64,000 nt of DNA from an uncultured Lachnospiraceae bacterium (GCA_934371475.1 CAKRNX010000001.1:1-64000); one strand, 5' to 3'. Shown: positions 26,158 through 35,532, counted from the stretch's first letter. The notes: a model not told the origin generated them from the letters alone. A program made the numbers and translations.

Positions 26158-27822
26158 AACATAACTGGATATATCTTGGACGGCTGTCTCATATTGGAAG
26201 CCGTAATCCCCGGTACACATAATACTGATAATATATTCCCGAGTCCCATCCGCAATCAGGGCTACCTCATTATAGCGGGTATCTCCCCTGCCGTTCTGGT
26301 TCAGGAACAGGCTGTCTGCCGGTATCACATCCGCCAGACCAATCACAGTCCGGCTGCCGTCTCCGTCATCTATTTTAAAATACTGCTTCATGAAATCAGT
26401 GCCCAATGTCTGAAATTTTCCATTATAAAGCTCTTTTACCATGGAAACCAGATCTCTGGCACTGATATAATTGTCTTTGCCATCTGTCACTTCAGCCACT
26501 ATCTTTCGCTGCAGATCCACACTTGTAAAACCCGCGCTGCGGCACACCGCATTGATCTGATCCAGCCCCAGATAGTCAATCAGGCAGTTCATGCAGTTGT
26601 TGTCACTGTATGTCAGCATTGTCGTCAGATAATAGGAAAGCGGAAAGCTGCTGCCATCCCTCTCTTCCGGGTTTGACAATCCCCGGCCCCCGATGCTGTT
26701 GACATAGGTAATCGGATCGTTCAGTGTGATCTCACCGGCATCCAGCTTCACTGCCGCCGTATACAGGATCGGCACGGTAATGACTGCTGATGCGTACATC
26801 TGCTTTTCATAATCCCCAGTTCCCCACTCTTTATGAGTTTTCAGGTCATATACGTAACACGCCCATGCTTTCGCCGTGCTTTCCTGCGTGAATATTTTAT
26901 CAATTCGGTCAGCATTGATCTGAACCTGCTGTGCCTCTGTCTCAGTTTCGATTTCCGACGATTTCTGTCCGGCATCTGCTGCCTGCCCCTGCGTTTCTGT
27001 CTGCGCCCGGACAACTGTCAGATCTTTCAACGGTGTTTTCTGCTCCGCGTTCTTTTCTGTCGCCTGCCCGGCATTTTTCTCTGTCGAAGTCTGTTCCTGC
27101 CCGGAAGTTTTGATCACCACTGCAGGCTCTGTTTCTTTCTCCGGTCCCTGGTCTGCCGCGATCGTTCCGCCGGATGTCCGGCCGGAATTTCCGTTCCCCA
27201 CTGACTCTGTGAGAATCACCACTGCATCCGGATCACACGTCGCCATGCGCCTGGAGACAAAATAAAACACAAGAAAAGCTGCCGCCAGCACCGCAATGCC
27301 AAGCAGAACCGCTGCCGTCACCAGCATCGCATGGGATTTTTCTTCTCTCTTGCCCATAAAGCTGTCCCGGTAATTTCCAGATGCCTCCGTATGCCGTTGC
27401 TGACTGTATGGCCGCCCGGAGCCGGTATGCTCTGCTTCCCGCCAACTGTATGTCTCATCTTTCCTGCGTTGGCCAGCATTCTCCCTGCTGCGCCGACATG
27501 ACCGTTCCGGCCGTGTGCTTTCTGTTTCCATGCTGCCGTTTCGGTCTGTTTTTCTTTCAATATTTTTGCCGCGCCGGTACGGTCGTTCAGGGCGGCCGTT
27601 CTCAGGCATTCTGCCGCTGTAGGATGATGAGGTATAAGGTGTCCATTCCAGCTGCCCATCCTCCGGCTGCTGTCTGTGCGGTGGTGTATCTTCCGGCAGC
27701 GCATTCTTCTGCTGCGTACGCCATCCCTGTCTTTCTGTTTCAGAGTGTTTCACGGGAGTTCCGCATTGTCTGCAGAACATATCTTTTTCATCTATCTCGG
27801 CCCCGCATTTCTGACAAAACAT
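26140..27822 (-). CDS. zinc-ribbon membrane protein with degenerate class A beta-lactamase-like domain, 560 aa
   Basis: It begins with a zinc ribbon (MFCQKCGAEIDEKDMFCRQC), then about 140 basic low-complexity residues, one membrane helix (MLVTAAVLLGIAVLAAAFLV), a Thr/Glu-rich linker and a C-terminal serine beta-lactamase/penicillin-binding fold. The SDN-like motif is present (TYSDNNCMN), but the SxxK site reads YASAVITVPILY where relatives have AASVIKVPIL. The catalytic Ser and Lys thus appear to be Ala and Thr. The KTG position reads NGRGDTRYNEVALI. It probably binds rather than cleaves a wall ligand. The last residues (YQMEE) come from the family B repeat. ATG at 27822 behind GAGGAG; two small hairpins (27851-27872, 27885-27903) lie in its leader. 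Confidence 0.8.
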   Translation of the reverse strand: MFCQKCGAEIDEKDMFCRQCGTPVKHSETERQGWRTQQKNALPEDTPPHRQQPEDGQLEWTPYTSSSYSGRMPENGRPERPYRRGKNIERKTDRNGSMETESTRPERSCRRSRENAGQRRKDETYSWREAEHTGSGRPYSQQRHTEASGNYRDSFMGKREEKSHAMLVTAAVLLGIAVLAAAFLVFYFVSRRMATCDPDAVVILTESVGNGNSGRTSGGTIAADQGPEKETEPAVVIKTSGQEQTSTEKNAGQATEKNAEQKTPLKDLTVVRAQTETQGQAADAGQKSSEIETETEAQQVQINADRIDKIFTQESTAKAWACYVYDLKTHKEWGTGDYEKQMYASAVITVPILYTAAVKLDAGEITLNDPITYVNSIGGRGLSNPEERDGSSFPLSYYLTTMLTYSDNNCMNCLIDYLGLDQINAVCRSAGFTSVDLQRKIVAEVTDGKDNYISARDLVSMVKELYNGKFQTLGTDFMKQYFKIDDGDGSRTVIGLADVIPADSLFLNQNGRGDTRYNEVALIADGTREYIISIMCTGDYGFQYETAVQDISSYVYQMEE

Positions 27823-27958
27823 AACTGCCACGCTCCTCTTATCGTATCCTGCAGACAGCTATTACCGTCTGCGTCATCCCAAACCAGAGTGTTTGACACT
27901 CTGAACTACGATCCATCTATTTTTATACCACAAGATATATCCGGTATACAAGGGACAA

Positions 27959-30352
27959 TCATCTGTTTTCCCAGAAACGCCTGATCTTTTCTTCTATATT
28001 ATTAACAGTACAGCTCTCTGTCTGCGCCCACTCCCTGGGAAACATCCGCCGGTACTGATATTCTGCAAAACGTTCATCCAGCAGCAGAACAATCCCTCGG
28101 TCTTCCTCCGTCCGGATCACACGCCCTGCCGCCTGAAGCACTTTGTTCATGCCCGGACACCGGTAGGCATAATGAAATCCGTCCATCTGCTTCTTACTGT
28201 AATAGTTTTTCAGCAGCTCCCGCTCATTGCACACCTGCGGAAGTCCCGTTCCCACAATGATAGCGCCGATCAGCCGGTCTCTCCTCAGGTCAATCCCCTC
28301 GCCGAAAATACTTCCCATCACGCAGAAGCCTACCAGAGTTTTTTCCCGGTTCTCATCAAAATTTCTGAGAAATTCTTCTCTGTCCGCCTCACTCATGCCG
28401 CCGGTCTGGCAGAGCAATCCTGTATCCTCAGACGCCATCTCTTTAAAACACTGAGCCACATCCTCCAGCATGCGGTAAGAAGAAAAGAAGACAAGATAAT
28501 TTCCTTTCCTTGGCCGGATTGCTCTTTTTATATAAGAAGCAATCTTCTGATATTCCTTCAGGCTGCGATTTCTGTATCTGCTGCTTGTGTCCGTCCCGAT
28601 CAGCAGTTTCAGATTGGCCGCATCAAAACATGATTTCGCATAGACCGCGTAATCATCTTTTTCTGTACTCAGCAGACTTTTATAGTAGTCCACCGGCAGC
28701 AGTGTGGCCGAAAAAAATACCGTGCTTCTGCCCTTATTCAGACATTCTTCCAGATTGACAGACGGATCTACGCAGTAAAGCCTAAGATGGAACCGCCCGT
28801 CCTCCGTCAGCTCTGTGTAAATGACATAGCATTCATCCAGCCTGTCGCAGATATGAAGAAAACTCTGCACCTGAAAATACAACTCCAGGATCTGTTCATT
28901 CAGCACTGCATTTACGGAATCTTCCAAGAACTTTTCCATCACACCGCACAGATTCATCAGTGTAACGGGCAACACTCCCGGATGGTCCAGGATCCTGCAT
29001 CCCTCACACTCCCTCTTCATCACCAGCATCTGCCGGTTGCAGCGTTCCAGCGTCCTGATCAGCCTTTCCCCATTTTTTTCCTGCTCCGTGGATGACATCA
29101 GACCTTTTGCCGCCTTCACTGCACGTCCGGCCGACAGGAAATCTTCTTTATACAAAGAAGCACTGAACATCTCCCGCCCTCGCTCCACCAGATTGTGAGC
29201 CTCATCAATCAGGAAAAGATAGTCTCCTCTGATCCCATCCGCAAAAAAACGCTTCAGACGCACTCTCGGATCAAATACATAATTGTAATCACAGATGACT
29301 GCATCCACCCACAGCGCTACATCCAGCGACAGCTCAAACGGGCATACATTCCACTGCCTGGCCTGCTCTTCCAGCGCCTCTCTTCCAAAATATGTGCGGT
29401 GTGTAATCATATCGTATACTGCATCATTGATCCGGTCGAAATGTCCCTTCGCCCGCGGACAGTCCCGGGGATTGCACTCCGGCTGCTCGCAGCAGCAGAT
29501 CTTCTCTCTTGCCGTAAGTGTCACCGTCTTATAGCGGAGTCCCTGATGCTCAAGAATCCCGAACGCCTCTTCGGCCACGGTGCGGGCAATCGTCTTGGCC
29601 GTCAGATAAAAAATCTTATCCCCCAGCCCCTCACCAACCGCCTTCACCGCCGGAAAAATTGTTGTGATCGTCTTGCCCGCCCCGGTCGGCGCCTGAATAA
29701 ACAGCTTTTTCTTCCGGGCAATTGTACGGTACACAACGGCCGCCAGATCTCTCTGCCCCTCCCGGTAGGGAAACGGAAACTGTATTTTACGAATGGAGTC
29801 CTGCCTTGTCTTTCTCCATTCCAGCTGATAGACTGCCCACTTTCTGTATTCCCCAATCACTCCGTCAAACCATTCCTGCAGCACTTCCATGCTGTACTCC
29901 TGCCGGAACCGGCGCACCTCTTCCGTCTCAAGATTACAGTATGTCATCTGCACCCCCATACTTTCCTGCCCGTGAGAGAGTGCATACAGGAATGCATAGC
30001 ACTTCGCCTGCGCCAGATGAACCGGTACCGGCTCTGTCAGATATTCCAGACTTCTTAAAACCCCCTTGATCTCATCAACCGTCATGCCGCTGTTTTCCTG
30101 GATGATTCCGTCCGCCCGGCCTTCTACTGTAATCGATATGCCATCCCCGGGGAACGGAAATGTCCCTGTCAGAAACACCTCCGGCTGATAATTGCTGCCC
30201 ATGCGTCCCTGTATCTTTCTGTGAAGCCTGCTCCCCATCTGCATCGCATCAGGATCCGAAAATGATCCTTTGCTGTTGTCAATATCTCCTGATCTCAATA
30301 TGAATTCCACCAGATTGCGCACTGAAATTCTTACATTTTCTGCCTCTTCCAT
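27959..30352 (-). CDS. nuclease-helicase fusion: PD-(D/E)XK domain plus XPD/DinG-type FeS helicase, 797 aa
   Basis: The N-terminal 180 residues look like a RecB/Cas4-type nuclease (GSRLHRKIQ, EGRADGI, VDEIKG giving the H-D-ExK pattern). The rest is a superfamily 2 FeS helicase with Walker A QAPTGAGKTI, a cysteine cluster KICCCEQPECNPRDCPRAKG typical of the 4Fe-4S domain, DEAH box LIDEAHN, and late motifs FFSSYRMLE and QAAGRVIRTEEDRG. Probably acts on 5' overhangs or branched DNA in repair. The ATG at 30352 follows AAAGGAA. It stands alone between the HPr-like gene and the serine-hydrolase-like gene, 136 bases from the latter. Confidence 0.88.
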   Translation of the reverse strand: MEEAENVRISVRNLVEFILRSGDIDNSKGSFSDPDAMQMGSRLHRKIQGRMGSNYQPEVFLTGTFPFPGDGISITVEGRADGIIQENSGMTVDEIKGVLRSLEYLTEPVPVHLAQAKCYAFLYALSHGQESMGVQMTYCNLETEEVRRFRQEYSMEVLQEWFDGVIGEYRKWAVYQLEWRKTRQDSIRKIQFPFPYREGQRDLAAVVYRTIARKKKLFIQAPTGAGKTITTIFPAVKAVGEGLGDKIFYLTAKTIARTVAEEAFGILEHQGLRYKTVTLTAREKICCCEQPECNPRDCPRAKGHFDRINDAVYDMITHRTYFGREALEEQARQWNVCPFELSLDVALWVDAVICDYNYVFDPRVRLKRFFADGIRGDYLFLIDEAHNLVERGREMFSASLYKEDFLSAGRAVKAAKGLMSSTEQEKNGERLIRTLERCNRQMLVMKRECEGCRILDHPGVLPVTLMNLCGVMEKFLEDSVNAVLNEQILELYFQVQSFLHICDRLDECYVIYTELTEDGRFHLRLYCVDPSVNLEECLNKGRSTVFFSATLLPVDYYKSLLSTEKDDYAVYAKSCFDAANLKLLIGTDTSSRYRNRSLKEYQKIASYIKRAIRPRKGNYLVFFSSYRMLEDVAQCFKEMASEDTGLLCQTGGMSEADREEFLRNFDENREKTLVGFCVMGSIFGEGIDLRRDRLIGAIIVGTGLPQVCNERELLKNYYSKKQMDGFHYAYRCPGMNKVLQAAGRVIRTEEDRGIVLLLDERFAEYQYRRMFPREWAQTESCTVNNIEEKIRRFWENR

Positions 30353-30380
30353 GACCAGGTTCCTTTCCCGTCATCCGCAC

Positions 30381-30431
30381 AAAAAGGCACTGCAGATCCA
30401 TCCGATATCAGCGAACCCGCAGCGCCTTTTT
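30381..30431 (-). terminator. terminator after the HPr-like gene
   Basis: GGCGCTGC and GCAGTGCC pair on the minus strand and are followed by TTTTTGTG. An A/T-run on the other side means it could work in both directions. Confidence 0.65.
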
Positions 30432-30463
30432 CAGACACTCATATCTTCTGTTTTACTGTTACA

Positions 30464-30688
30464 TCAGACAACATACTTTGTCAGCATGTCTTCAAAATCT
30501 CTGTCTTCTTCATGGTATTTTACCGTCAGAACCTTTGTCAGATCAAGACTCAGAACACCCATCAGCGACTTGGCATCAATCACAACCCGGTTATATGAAA
30601 TATCCACATCATAATCACATCGTTCAGCAGCAGTCACAAATTCTTTTACGTCCTGAAACTCCGTCAGCCGTATCTGTTTTACAGACAT
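30464..30688 (-). CDS. HPr-like protein lacking the active-site histidine, 74 aa
   Basis: HPr fold by pattern: the regulatory-serine region KSLMGVLSLDL matches KSIMGVMSL of HPr. The usual GLHARPA phosphohistidine loop is absent (the region reads KEFVTAAERC). It therefore cannot pass phosphate in the PTS in the normal way. Like Crh of Bacillus it could be a serine-phosphorylated partner of CcpA (inference). The ATG at 30688 follows GGAGGG. Short single gene with its own terminator. Confidence 0.78.
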   Translation of the reverse strand: MSVKQIRLTEFQDVKEFVTAAERCDYDVDISYNRVVIDAKSLMGVLSLDLTKVLTVKYHEEDRDFEDMLTKYVV

Positions 30689-30926
30689 CTTTATCCCTCC
30701 GTTTATATGATAAAACAATGATGGATTTTTTTCGCATTTCCTTCATGTTCATTTTTCGCATTATGTCATTTTTCTTTTTATTTGTCAACTGTTATTTTCT
30801 GGTCGTCATGAACATCTGTCCGCAAACCTACTGCTGTTTTGTGCTGTGTACAAATTGTGACTTTGCATTTTCTGTACAGTCACCGCTGCTTCCAACAACG
30901 AAACCGTATGCGGTCAATCCCACAGA

Positions 30927-31787
30927 TTACTCTCCGTCCTTCCTGCCTTTCAGTCTGTGCAGAATATCTGCCGCATCTTTCAGATACGTATTCTGCATTT
31001 TTGCAAATTCACCCGCATCTGCAGCCTGCGCAAAAGCCGGGTCAATCGGCATTTTGCCTGCCACTGTCAGGCCAAGTTCGGCAGCTGTCTCTTCCAGATG
31101 GCTCTCACCGAACACATGAAGGATCTTTCCGCAGTCCGGACATTTCAAATAGCTGTAATTCTCAATCACGCCCAGGATCGGAATATTCATGGTTTTTGCC
31201 ATATTGTATGCCTTCTTTACGATCATCTGAACCAGTTCCTGCGGAGAAGTAACAACTATAATGCCTTCCACCGGAAGAGACTGGAAAACAGTCAGAGGCA
31301 CATCACCGGTTCCGGGAGGCATATCCACCAGCAGGTAATCCAGCTCGCCCCAGATCACCTCTGACCAGAACTGTTTTACCATATTTGCAATCACCGGGCC
31401 TCTCCAGATTACAGCCTGCTCCGGGTTTGGTGTCAGCAGATTCAGCGACATAACCTTCACATCATTGGCCGCCAGTTCCGGAAGAATCCCTTCCTCAGAT
31501 GCCTGTGCCGGTCCCTTCAGACCGTACATTTTCGGAATGGACGGACCTGTGATATCCGCATCCAGAATACCTACGCGATACCCCATCTCCGCCAGCAGAT
31601 TGGCCAGAGATGCCGTCACCATAGATTTACCAACGCCTCCCTTTCCGCTGACGACTCCAATCACATGCTTTACATCCGTATATGCATTAGGTGCTACCTG
31701 AAAGCTCTGGGGTTTTGCCGCACTGGGACATCCCTCGCAGCTTTCTTTTGAACATGATGAATTGCTGCAGGTTTTTTCTGCCATCAT
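30927..31787 (-). CDS. Mrp/NBP35-family FeS-carrier P-loop ATPase, 286 aa
   Basis: The deviant Walker A GVVSGKGGVGKSMV, the GPSIPKMYG loop, DMPPGTGD and the conserved CPDCGK cluster-binding pair identify ApbC/Mrp-type iron-sulfur carriers. An extra cysteine-rich N-terminus (CSNSSCSKESCEGCP) resembles the four-cysteine N-terminus of NBP35. It probably builds or hands over 4Fe-4S clusters in the cytosol, useful to the FeS enzymes nearby. AGGAGG is 6 bases before the first of two tandem ATGs. Monocistronic by spacing. Confidence 0.92.
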   Translation of the reverse strand: MMAEKTCSNSSCSKESCEGCPSAAKPQSFQVAPNAYTDVKHVIGVVSGKGGVGKSMVTASLANLLAEMGYRVGILDADITGPSIPKMYGLKGPAQASEEGILPELAANDVKVMSLNLLTPNPEQAVIWRGPVIANMVKQFWSEVIWGELDYLLVDMPPGTGDVPLTVFQSLPVEGIIVVTSPQELVQMIVKKAYNMAKTMNIPILGVIENYSYLKCPDCGKILHVFGESHLEETAAELGLTVAGKMPIDPAFAQAADAGEFAKMQNTYLKDAADILHRLKGRKDGE

Positions 31788-31828
31788 TCATTACCTCCTT
31801 TTATTTACTGTCACATATTTTATTTTTT

Positions 31829-31883
31829 CGGGCGGCAAGCCAGACAACCATGCCTGCACAGGTATCTGGCGGCCGCCGCAAAG
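31829..31883. repeat. family C repeat, copy 2
   Basis: GGCGGCAAGCCAGACAACCA, TGCCTGCACAGGTATCTGG and CGGCCGCCGCAAAGG. GCCAGACAACC can pair with GGTATCTGGC. Related to 19047-19112. Confidence 0.5.
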
Positions 31884-32025
31884 GTCAAATACCTCGTTGC
31901 TTACAGCGGTGTATTCGATTGCTTCATCATGTATCCTATTCTATTTATGGACACAATATCGATGATACCATAGAATCCCGTAAATTCCAACTAAGTCCCC
32001 TGTTCTTTCTGCAAAGCAAACATCC

Positions 32026-32070
32026 GTTCAGAAATGTCCCGGCATTTTTGCTGCGCACCTCTGTAATCCC
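32026..32070 (-). repeat. family D element between the VWA gene and mrp
   Basis: On the minus strand GAGGTGCGCAGCAAAAATGC, then CGGGACATTTCTGAAC. It points toward the Mrp gene. The rest of 31884-32025 shows no gene. Confidence 0.6.
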
Positions 32071-32073
32071 CTT

Positions 32074-33879
32074 TTACTCTGTATCCTGCTCCAGCAGGCG
32101 CTGCAGATAACCGCTCACAACCCGTGAGAAATTACGGATATCCCGGATATAGGCGAAATCTTTTCCGAAAATCATTTTTTCCGCGGAAAGGTCCTGCTCC
32201 TGCCCGGTGAACACACCGAGCACAAAGACACCGCTGCCCCGGACAGCGCGCACCTGCGCGGCCGTATCCCGCACCGCATATTCCCCCGAATACGTCTGAG
32301 GGCTGCGGCTTCCGGGACGGTTCACCACCACATCATTCGGCCGTCCGTCGCTGAGCACAATCAGAATCCTGTTTTCTTCTTCCCGCTTCATCAGCGCATC
32401 TGCCGCCGCCAGGATCGCCAGCCCGTCCCTGTTGTTGGAGGATGTCGTATACTCCAACACTTTTTGATTCTCTGTCTGCGGCGCATCAAAATCGCGGAAG
32501 CGCTGCATCACTGTATAATCCCAGAATGTGCAGAAACTCATGATGCTGTGCGGAATCCCCACATGACTGAGTGCTTCGCTGATGATATACGCCTGCAGCG
32601 CCACCTGCCCCTGCCTGTCTCTCTGTGAACCGCTCGCATCCATCAGGATCTCCACTACGAACTGAGAACTGTCCTGTCTGGCTGTTCTGTAAAACAGTTT
32701 TCCCGGATCTGTCCTTCCTATTCTCCACAGCCGGTTGGGGACGATCGTTCCATACTCCGACTCGATCCGTTCCGGCTGAGTGCGCCGCAGAAGCGACCGT
32801 CGAAGATAATCGGTCATCGTCTCCACATTCCTGCGCACGACATTTTTACTGTTGAGATAAAGCCGCCTGTTATTCTGCGCCTGCTTCTTTGCGTTCACAT
32901 ACTGCGCGTTCACCATGACAGGATCTGCAAGGATCCCGTCCGTATAGTACAGCTTGCAGTCACAGTGAGCTCCCCGGCAGAGACGGAAATTAACCTGCTT
33001 CTGCTCCATTTCACTCAGATACGACCGGCCGAAAGTTTTCTCGATATATCCGTAAACCTTCTGCACTGCCTCTTCATCGAGAACCACCACGCGGCGCTTC
33101 CTGCCCCGGCGCTCCTGCGGCTCCTTATCTGCTTTCCCGGCCTCCTCCATGGATGTCATCTGCTGCTCCATCTGCTGCATATACTGTTCCAGCAGTTCTT
33201 CCCTTGCCTCTTCGTCCAGGAAATCTCTCCAGTCAAATTCCTTCAGCTCCTCCAGCGTGATTGCCATAACCTGTTCCAGGCTCCCGTGCTTTTTCTCAAA
33301 CTCCGGATCCGCCAGATTATTGTAGAGCCGGTCAGCTGTCCGGATCAGATCCATCGTCTGACAGTTCCCGTCCCCCAGCGCCAGGATACACTCAAGCGGC
33401 TCTCTGATGCGCCGTTCACAGGCAATATCCCCGGTCAGGGCACTGCGCATCATGACCAGGCGCACCCGGTCTGCCGGCGTATTTCTCTGATTTCGGAAAT
33501 TTTTCTCCAGCAGCTGCTCAAATGCCCTCTGCCGGATCTCCCGCACCCCCGGACGCTCCGCCGCAATCCGCGGAAATGAGGCCGCGTCCACGCACAGCTG
33601 CGCCAGCTCCATCAGCGTTCCTTCCTGCGCGCCGCAGTACACCTTTCTGATCAGATAAGCAGCGAACTGCTCCCGGTCAAAAAAGCGTGCAAACGCCCCC
33701 TGCTTAATGGCCTCATACAGCATCGCATACCTGGACTCTTCAAATGTGGCCGGATCCAGCCTGGTATCGAGCTGATAATCCCCGCTCACCGTCCACATCA
33801 GATTTTTCATCCGGTTTTCAATTTCCATCCGGTATTCTTCATATTCATAATCTTCCTGGAGAAATGTTCCGTCGCTCAT
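32074..33879 (-). CDS. von Willebrand factor A domain protein (MoxR partner), 601 aa
   Basis: About 370 helical, charged residues are followed by a C-terminal VWA domain with the metal-ion site VVEILMDASGSQRDRQGQ (DxSxS) and VLSDGRPNDV. No signal peptide or membrane helix, so cytosolic. It starts 21 bases after the AAA ATPase gene and the two form a MoxR/VWA chaperone pair, which usually activates or inserts metal into a client enzyme. No client lies in the operon. I start at the ATG at 33879; a TTG nine bases earlier has a ribosome site too close to it. Confidence 0.87.
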   Translation of the reverse strand: MSDGTFLQEDYEYEEYRMEIENRMKNLMWTVSGDYQLDTRLDPATFEESRYAMLYEAIKQGAFARFFDREQFAAYLIRKVYCGAQEGTLMELAQLCVDAASFPRIAAERPGVREIRQRAFEQLLEKNFRNQRNTPADRVRLVMMRSALTGDIACERRIREPLECILALGDGNCQTMDLIRTADRLYNNLADPEFEKKHGSLEQVMAITLEELKEFDWRDFLDEEAREELLEQYMQQMEQQMTSMEEAGKADKEPQERRGRKRRVVVLDEEAVQKVYGYIEKTFGRSYLSEMEQKQVNFRLCRGAHCDCKLYYTDGILADPVMVNAQYVNAKKQAQNNRRLYLNSKNVVRRNVETMTDYLRRSLLRRTQPERIESEYGTIVPNRLWRIGRTDPGKLFYRTARQDSSQFVVEILMDASGSQRDRQGQVALQAYIISEALSHVGIPHSIMSFCTFWDYTVMQRFRDFDAPQTENQKVLEYTTSSNNRDGLAILAAADALMKREEENRILIVLSDGRPNDVVVNRPGSRSPQTYSGEYAVRDTAAQVRAVRGSGVFVLGVFTGQEQDLSAEKMIFGKDFAYIRDIRNFSRVVSGYLQRLLEQDTE

Positions 33880-33900
33880 TCTGTCCAAGCCTTCCCTGTC

Positions 33901-34818
33901 CTAAAATAAATCCGCAGCCGTCCAGTCCGACGGGATCCTCGTCATCACAATATCCTCCACAAGTTCCCGCTCAAATACATCAAAACTCTTATTCACAATC
34001 CCCATCCGCAGGGCCGCCCTGGGAGAAAGCCCGCCGCGGATCGTCTTTAACGCTCCGATCAGGCCCCTCGTATCCAGCGGTTTTGTCGAAATCTCATGGT
34101 TCATGGCCTTTGTCTGCAGATCCAGAAACAGTCCGCAGATCTGCTCCATTCCCTTCGGCTTCAGATCCGGGAAAAGCCGTCCCAGGATCCCCGTCAGAGT
34201 CGCCTCATCCGCCGCCGGCATATCAATCACCAGGAACCTGGAAACCAGCGCCTCATTCAGCTCCTTCGTCCCTGCATAACCATAATTCATTGTCCCGATA
34301 AACCGGGAAGCATCATGCAGGCGGATCCTGTCATATCCCGGCACTTCCACAATCCGTCTGAAGTCCAGGACCGCATGAAGTACGGACACCGCATCATTTC
34401 TGGCCATATTGATCTCATCCAGCACGGCAAAACCACCCTGCACCGCGCTGTCATACACAGGACCCGTGCGCATCTGCACCTCATTATCCCGGAACGTATC
34501 TGTTCCGATCAGCGTACTGCTGTCCGTATTCACATGAAAAGAAATGTTGTAAAGCGGCCGCCCAAACAGCCAGGCAAGATTCTCCGCCAGAATATTTTTT
34601 CCCGCGGCCTTGGCTCCTGTCAGCAGAATATTCTCTCCCTGCAGCAGCGCAGACGCCGCCATCTCAAACGTTTCCTTTCCCAAAAAAGGAAGCTGCGGCC
34701 GTGTCAAGCGTGCCTTTGCCTCCTGCGCAACCGGATACTGTTTCCGGAAATTTTCAATATCCTGCAGCAGCGCGGGCGAAACCTGCTGCTCCTGCAGGCA
34801 TGAAATGATTTCATCCAT
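33901..34818 (-). CDS. MoxR-type AAA+ ATPase, 305 aa
   Basis: AAA+ core with an unusual Walker A GAKAAGKN (Lys kept, Asn in place of Ser/Thr), Walker B GGFAVLDEINMA, sensor-1-like FIGTMNYGYAG and the arginine-finger region NEALVSRFLVIDMP. That pattern is MoxR-like. About 45 N-terminal residues form a helical cap. First gene of the pair with the VWA protein. The Asn may weaken Mg-ATP binding, which could be tested. The ATG at 34818 follows AGGAA. Confidence 0.87.
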   Translation of the reverse strand: MDEIISCLQEQQVSPALLQDIENFRKQYPVAQEAKARLTRPQLPFLGKETFEMAASALLQGENILLTGAKAAGKNILAENLAWLFGRPLYNISFHVNTDSSTLIGTDTFRDNEVQMRTGPVYDSAVQGGFAVLDEINMARNDAVSVLHAVLDFRRIVEVPGYDRIRLHDASRFIGTMNYGYAGTKELNEALVSRFLVIDMPAADEATLTGILGRLFPDLKPKGMEQICGLFLDLQTKAMNHEISTKPLDTRGLIGALKTIRGGLSPRAALRMGIVNKSFDVFERELVEDIVMTRIPSDWTAADLF

Positions 34819-34885
34819 ATTTCGTTCCTGCTCTTTCTTTTTCCATATATATAAATTTTAAAGAAATCCATACTTCATACAGGGC

Positions 34886-34915
34886 AGGAATGCCCCGGCA
34901 TTCCCTCCAGCTTCA
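34886..34915. repeat. family D hairpin upstream of the MoxR gene
   Basis: GCAGGAATGCC and GGCATTCCC pair. Only the terminal hairpin of the family is recognisable. Confidence 0.5.
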
Positions 34916-34979
34916 CTTTTATGTTCACTCACCTGCGCGCAAATACAGGTCAAAAACAGATTTCTTAACACTGCACTCC

Positions 34980-35210
34980 CTATATCTCCGTAAAAGAAAA
35001 TCTCTCCCTGATTCCGGAAGCATCAATATCATAGACAATCGTGCCGTCCTCCAGCACAGATTTCTCAAATGTAATCTGTTTATCCTTAAACTTGCCCTTT
35101 ACATAAGCGTCCGTATCATCCGTCTCAATCTCATCAAAAAACACATCGCGCATCTGATTATTGGCACACTCATTAAAGATTTCCCAGACTGTTTCATAAC
35201 TTTTATTCAT
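34980..35210 (-). CDS. small acidic conserved protein, 76 aa
   Basis: MNKSYETVWEIFNECANNQM followed by an acidic strand-rich segment (DVFFDEIETDDTDAYVKG). No membrane segment and no known motif. The ATG at 35210 lies 12 bases behind AAAGGGG. Single gene, with a family F repeat upstream. Function unknown. Confidence 0.65.
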   Translation of the reverse strand: MNKSYETVWEIFNECANNQMRDVFFDEIETDDTDAYVKGKFKDKQITFEKSVLEDGTIVYDIDASGIRERFSFTEI

Positions 35211-35436
35211 GTTTTTTCTGCGCCCCTTTCCACCGTGATACGCCATCTTTACAGAAAATGCTGCACGTATCCCGGCAACATACCGTATCTGTTTCATTTA
35301 ACCGAAACAAGTAAGTCCCCTGCTTCCATTGCGAAAAACAATAAGCTGTGGGGGAGGACTTGCCTCACTCTTTCTTTTATCTTCCCGAAAAGTATGCCAT
35401 TTTTTTAACAATCTGTCAAGGAAGCCTTTGAAAATA

Positions 35437-35532
35437 ACAAAAGTGTGCTTCGCACACCTTGCGAACCACTGCTTTGGCAGCACAGCTTTTGTTCCGCGCG
35501 CGAGCAGGCTTCTTCTATGCGAGCTGCGCAGG
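35437..35532 (-). repeat. family F repeat, copy 1
   Basis: ACAAAAGTGTGCTTCGCACA, then CACTGCTTTGGCAGCACAGC, CTTTTGTTCCGCGCGCGAGC and GCGAGCTGCGCAG. The same order recurs at 63061-63169. The outer ACAAAAG and CTTTTGT are inverted. In both copies the minus-strand gene follows. Confidence 0.75.

Noticed and set aside
29195..30058. 287-residue plus-strand frame opposite the helicase gene
   Set aside because: The minus strand encodes clear helicase motifs throughout; this is a shadow frame.
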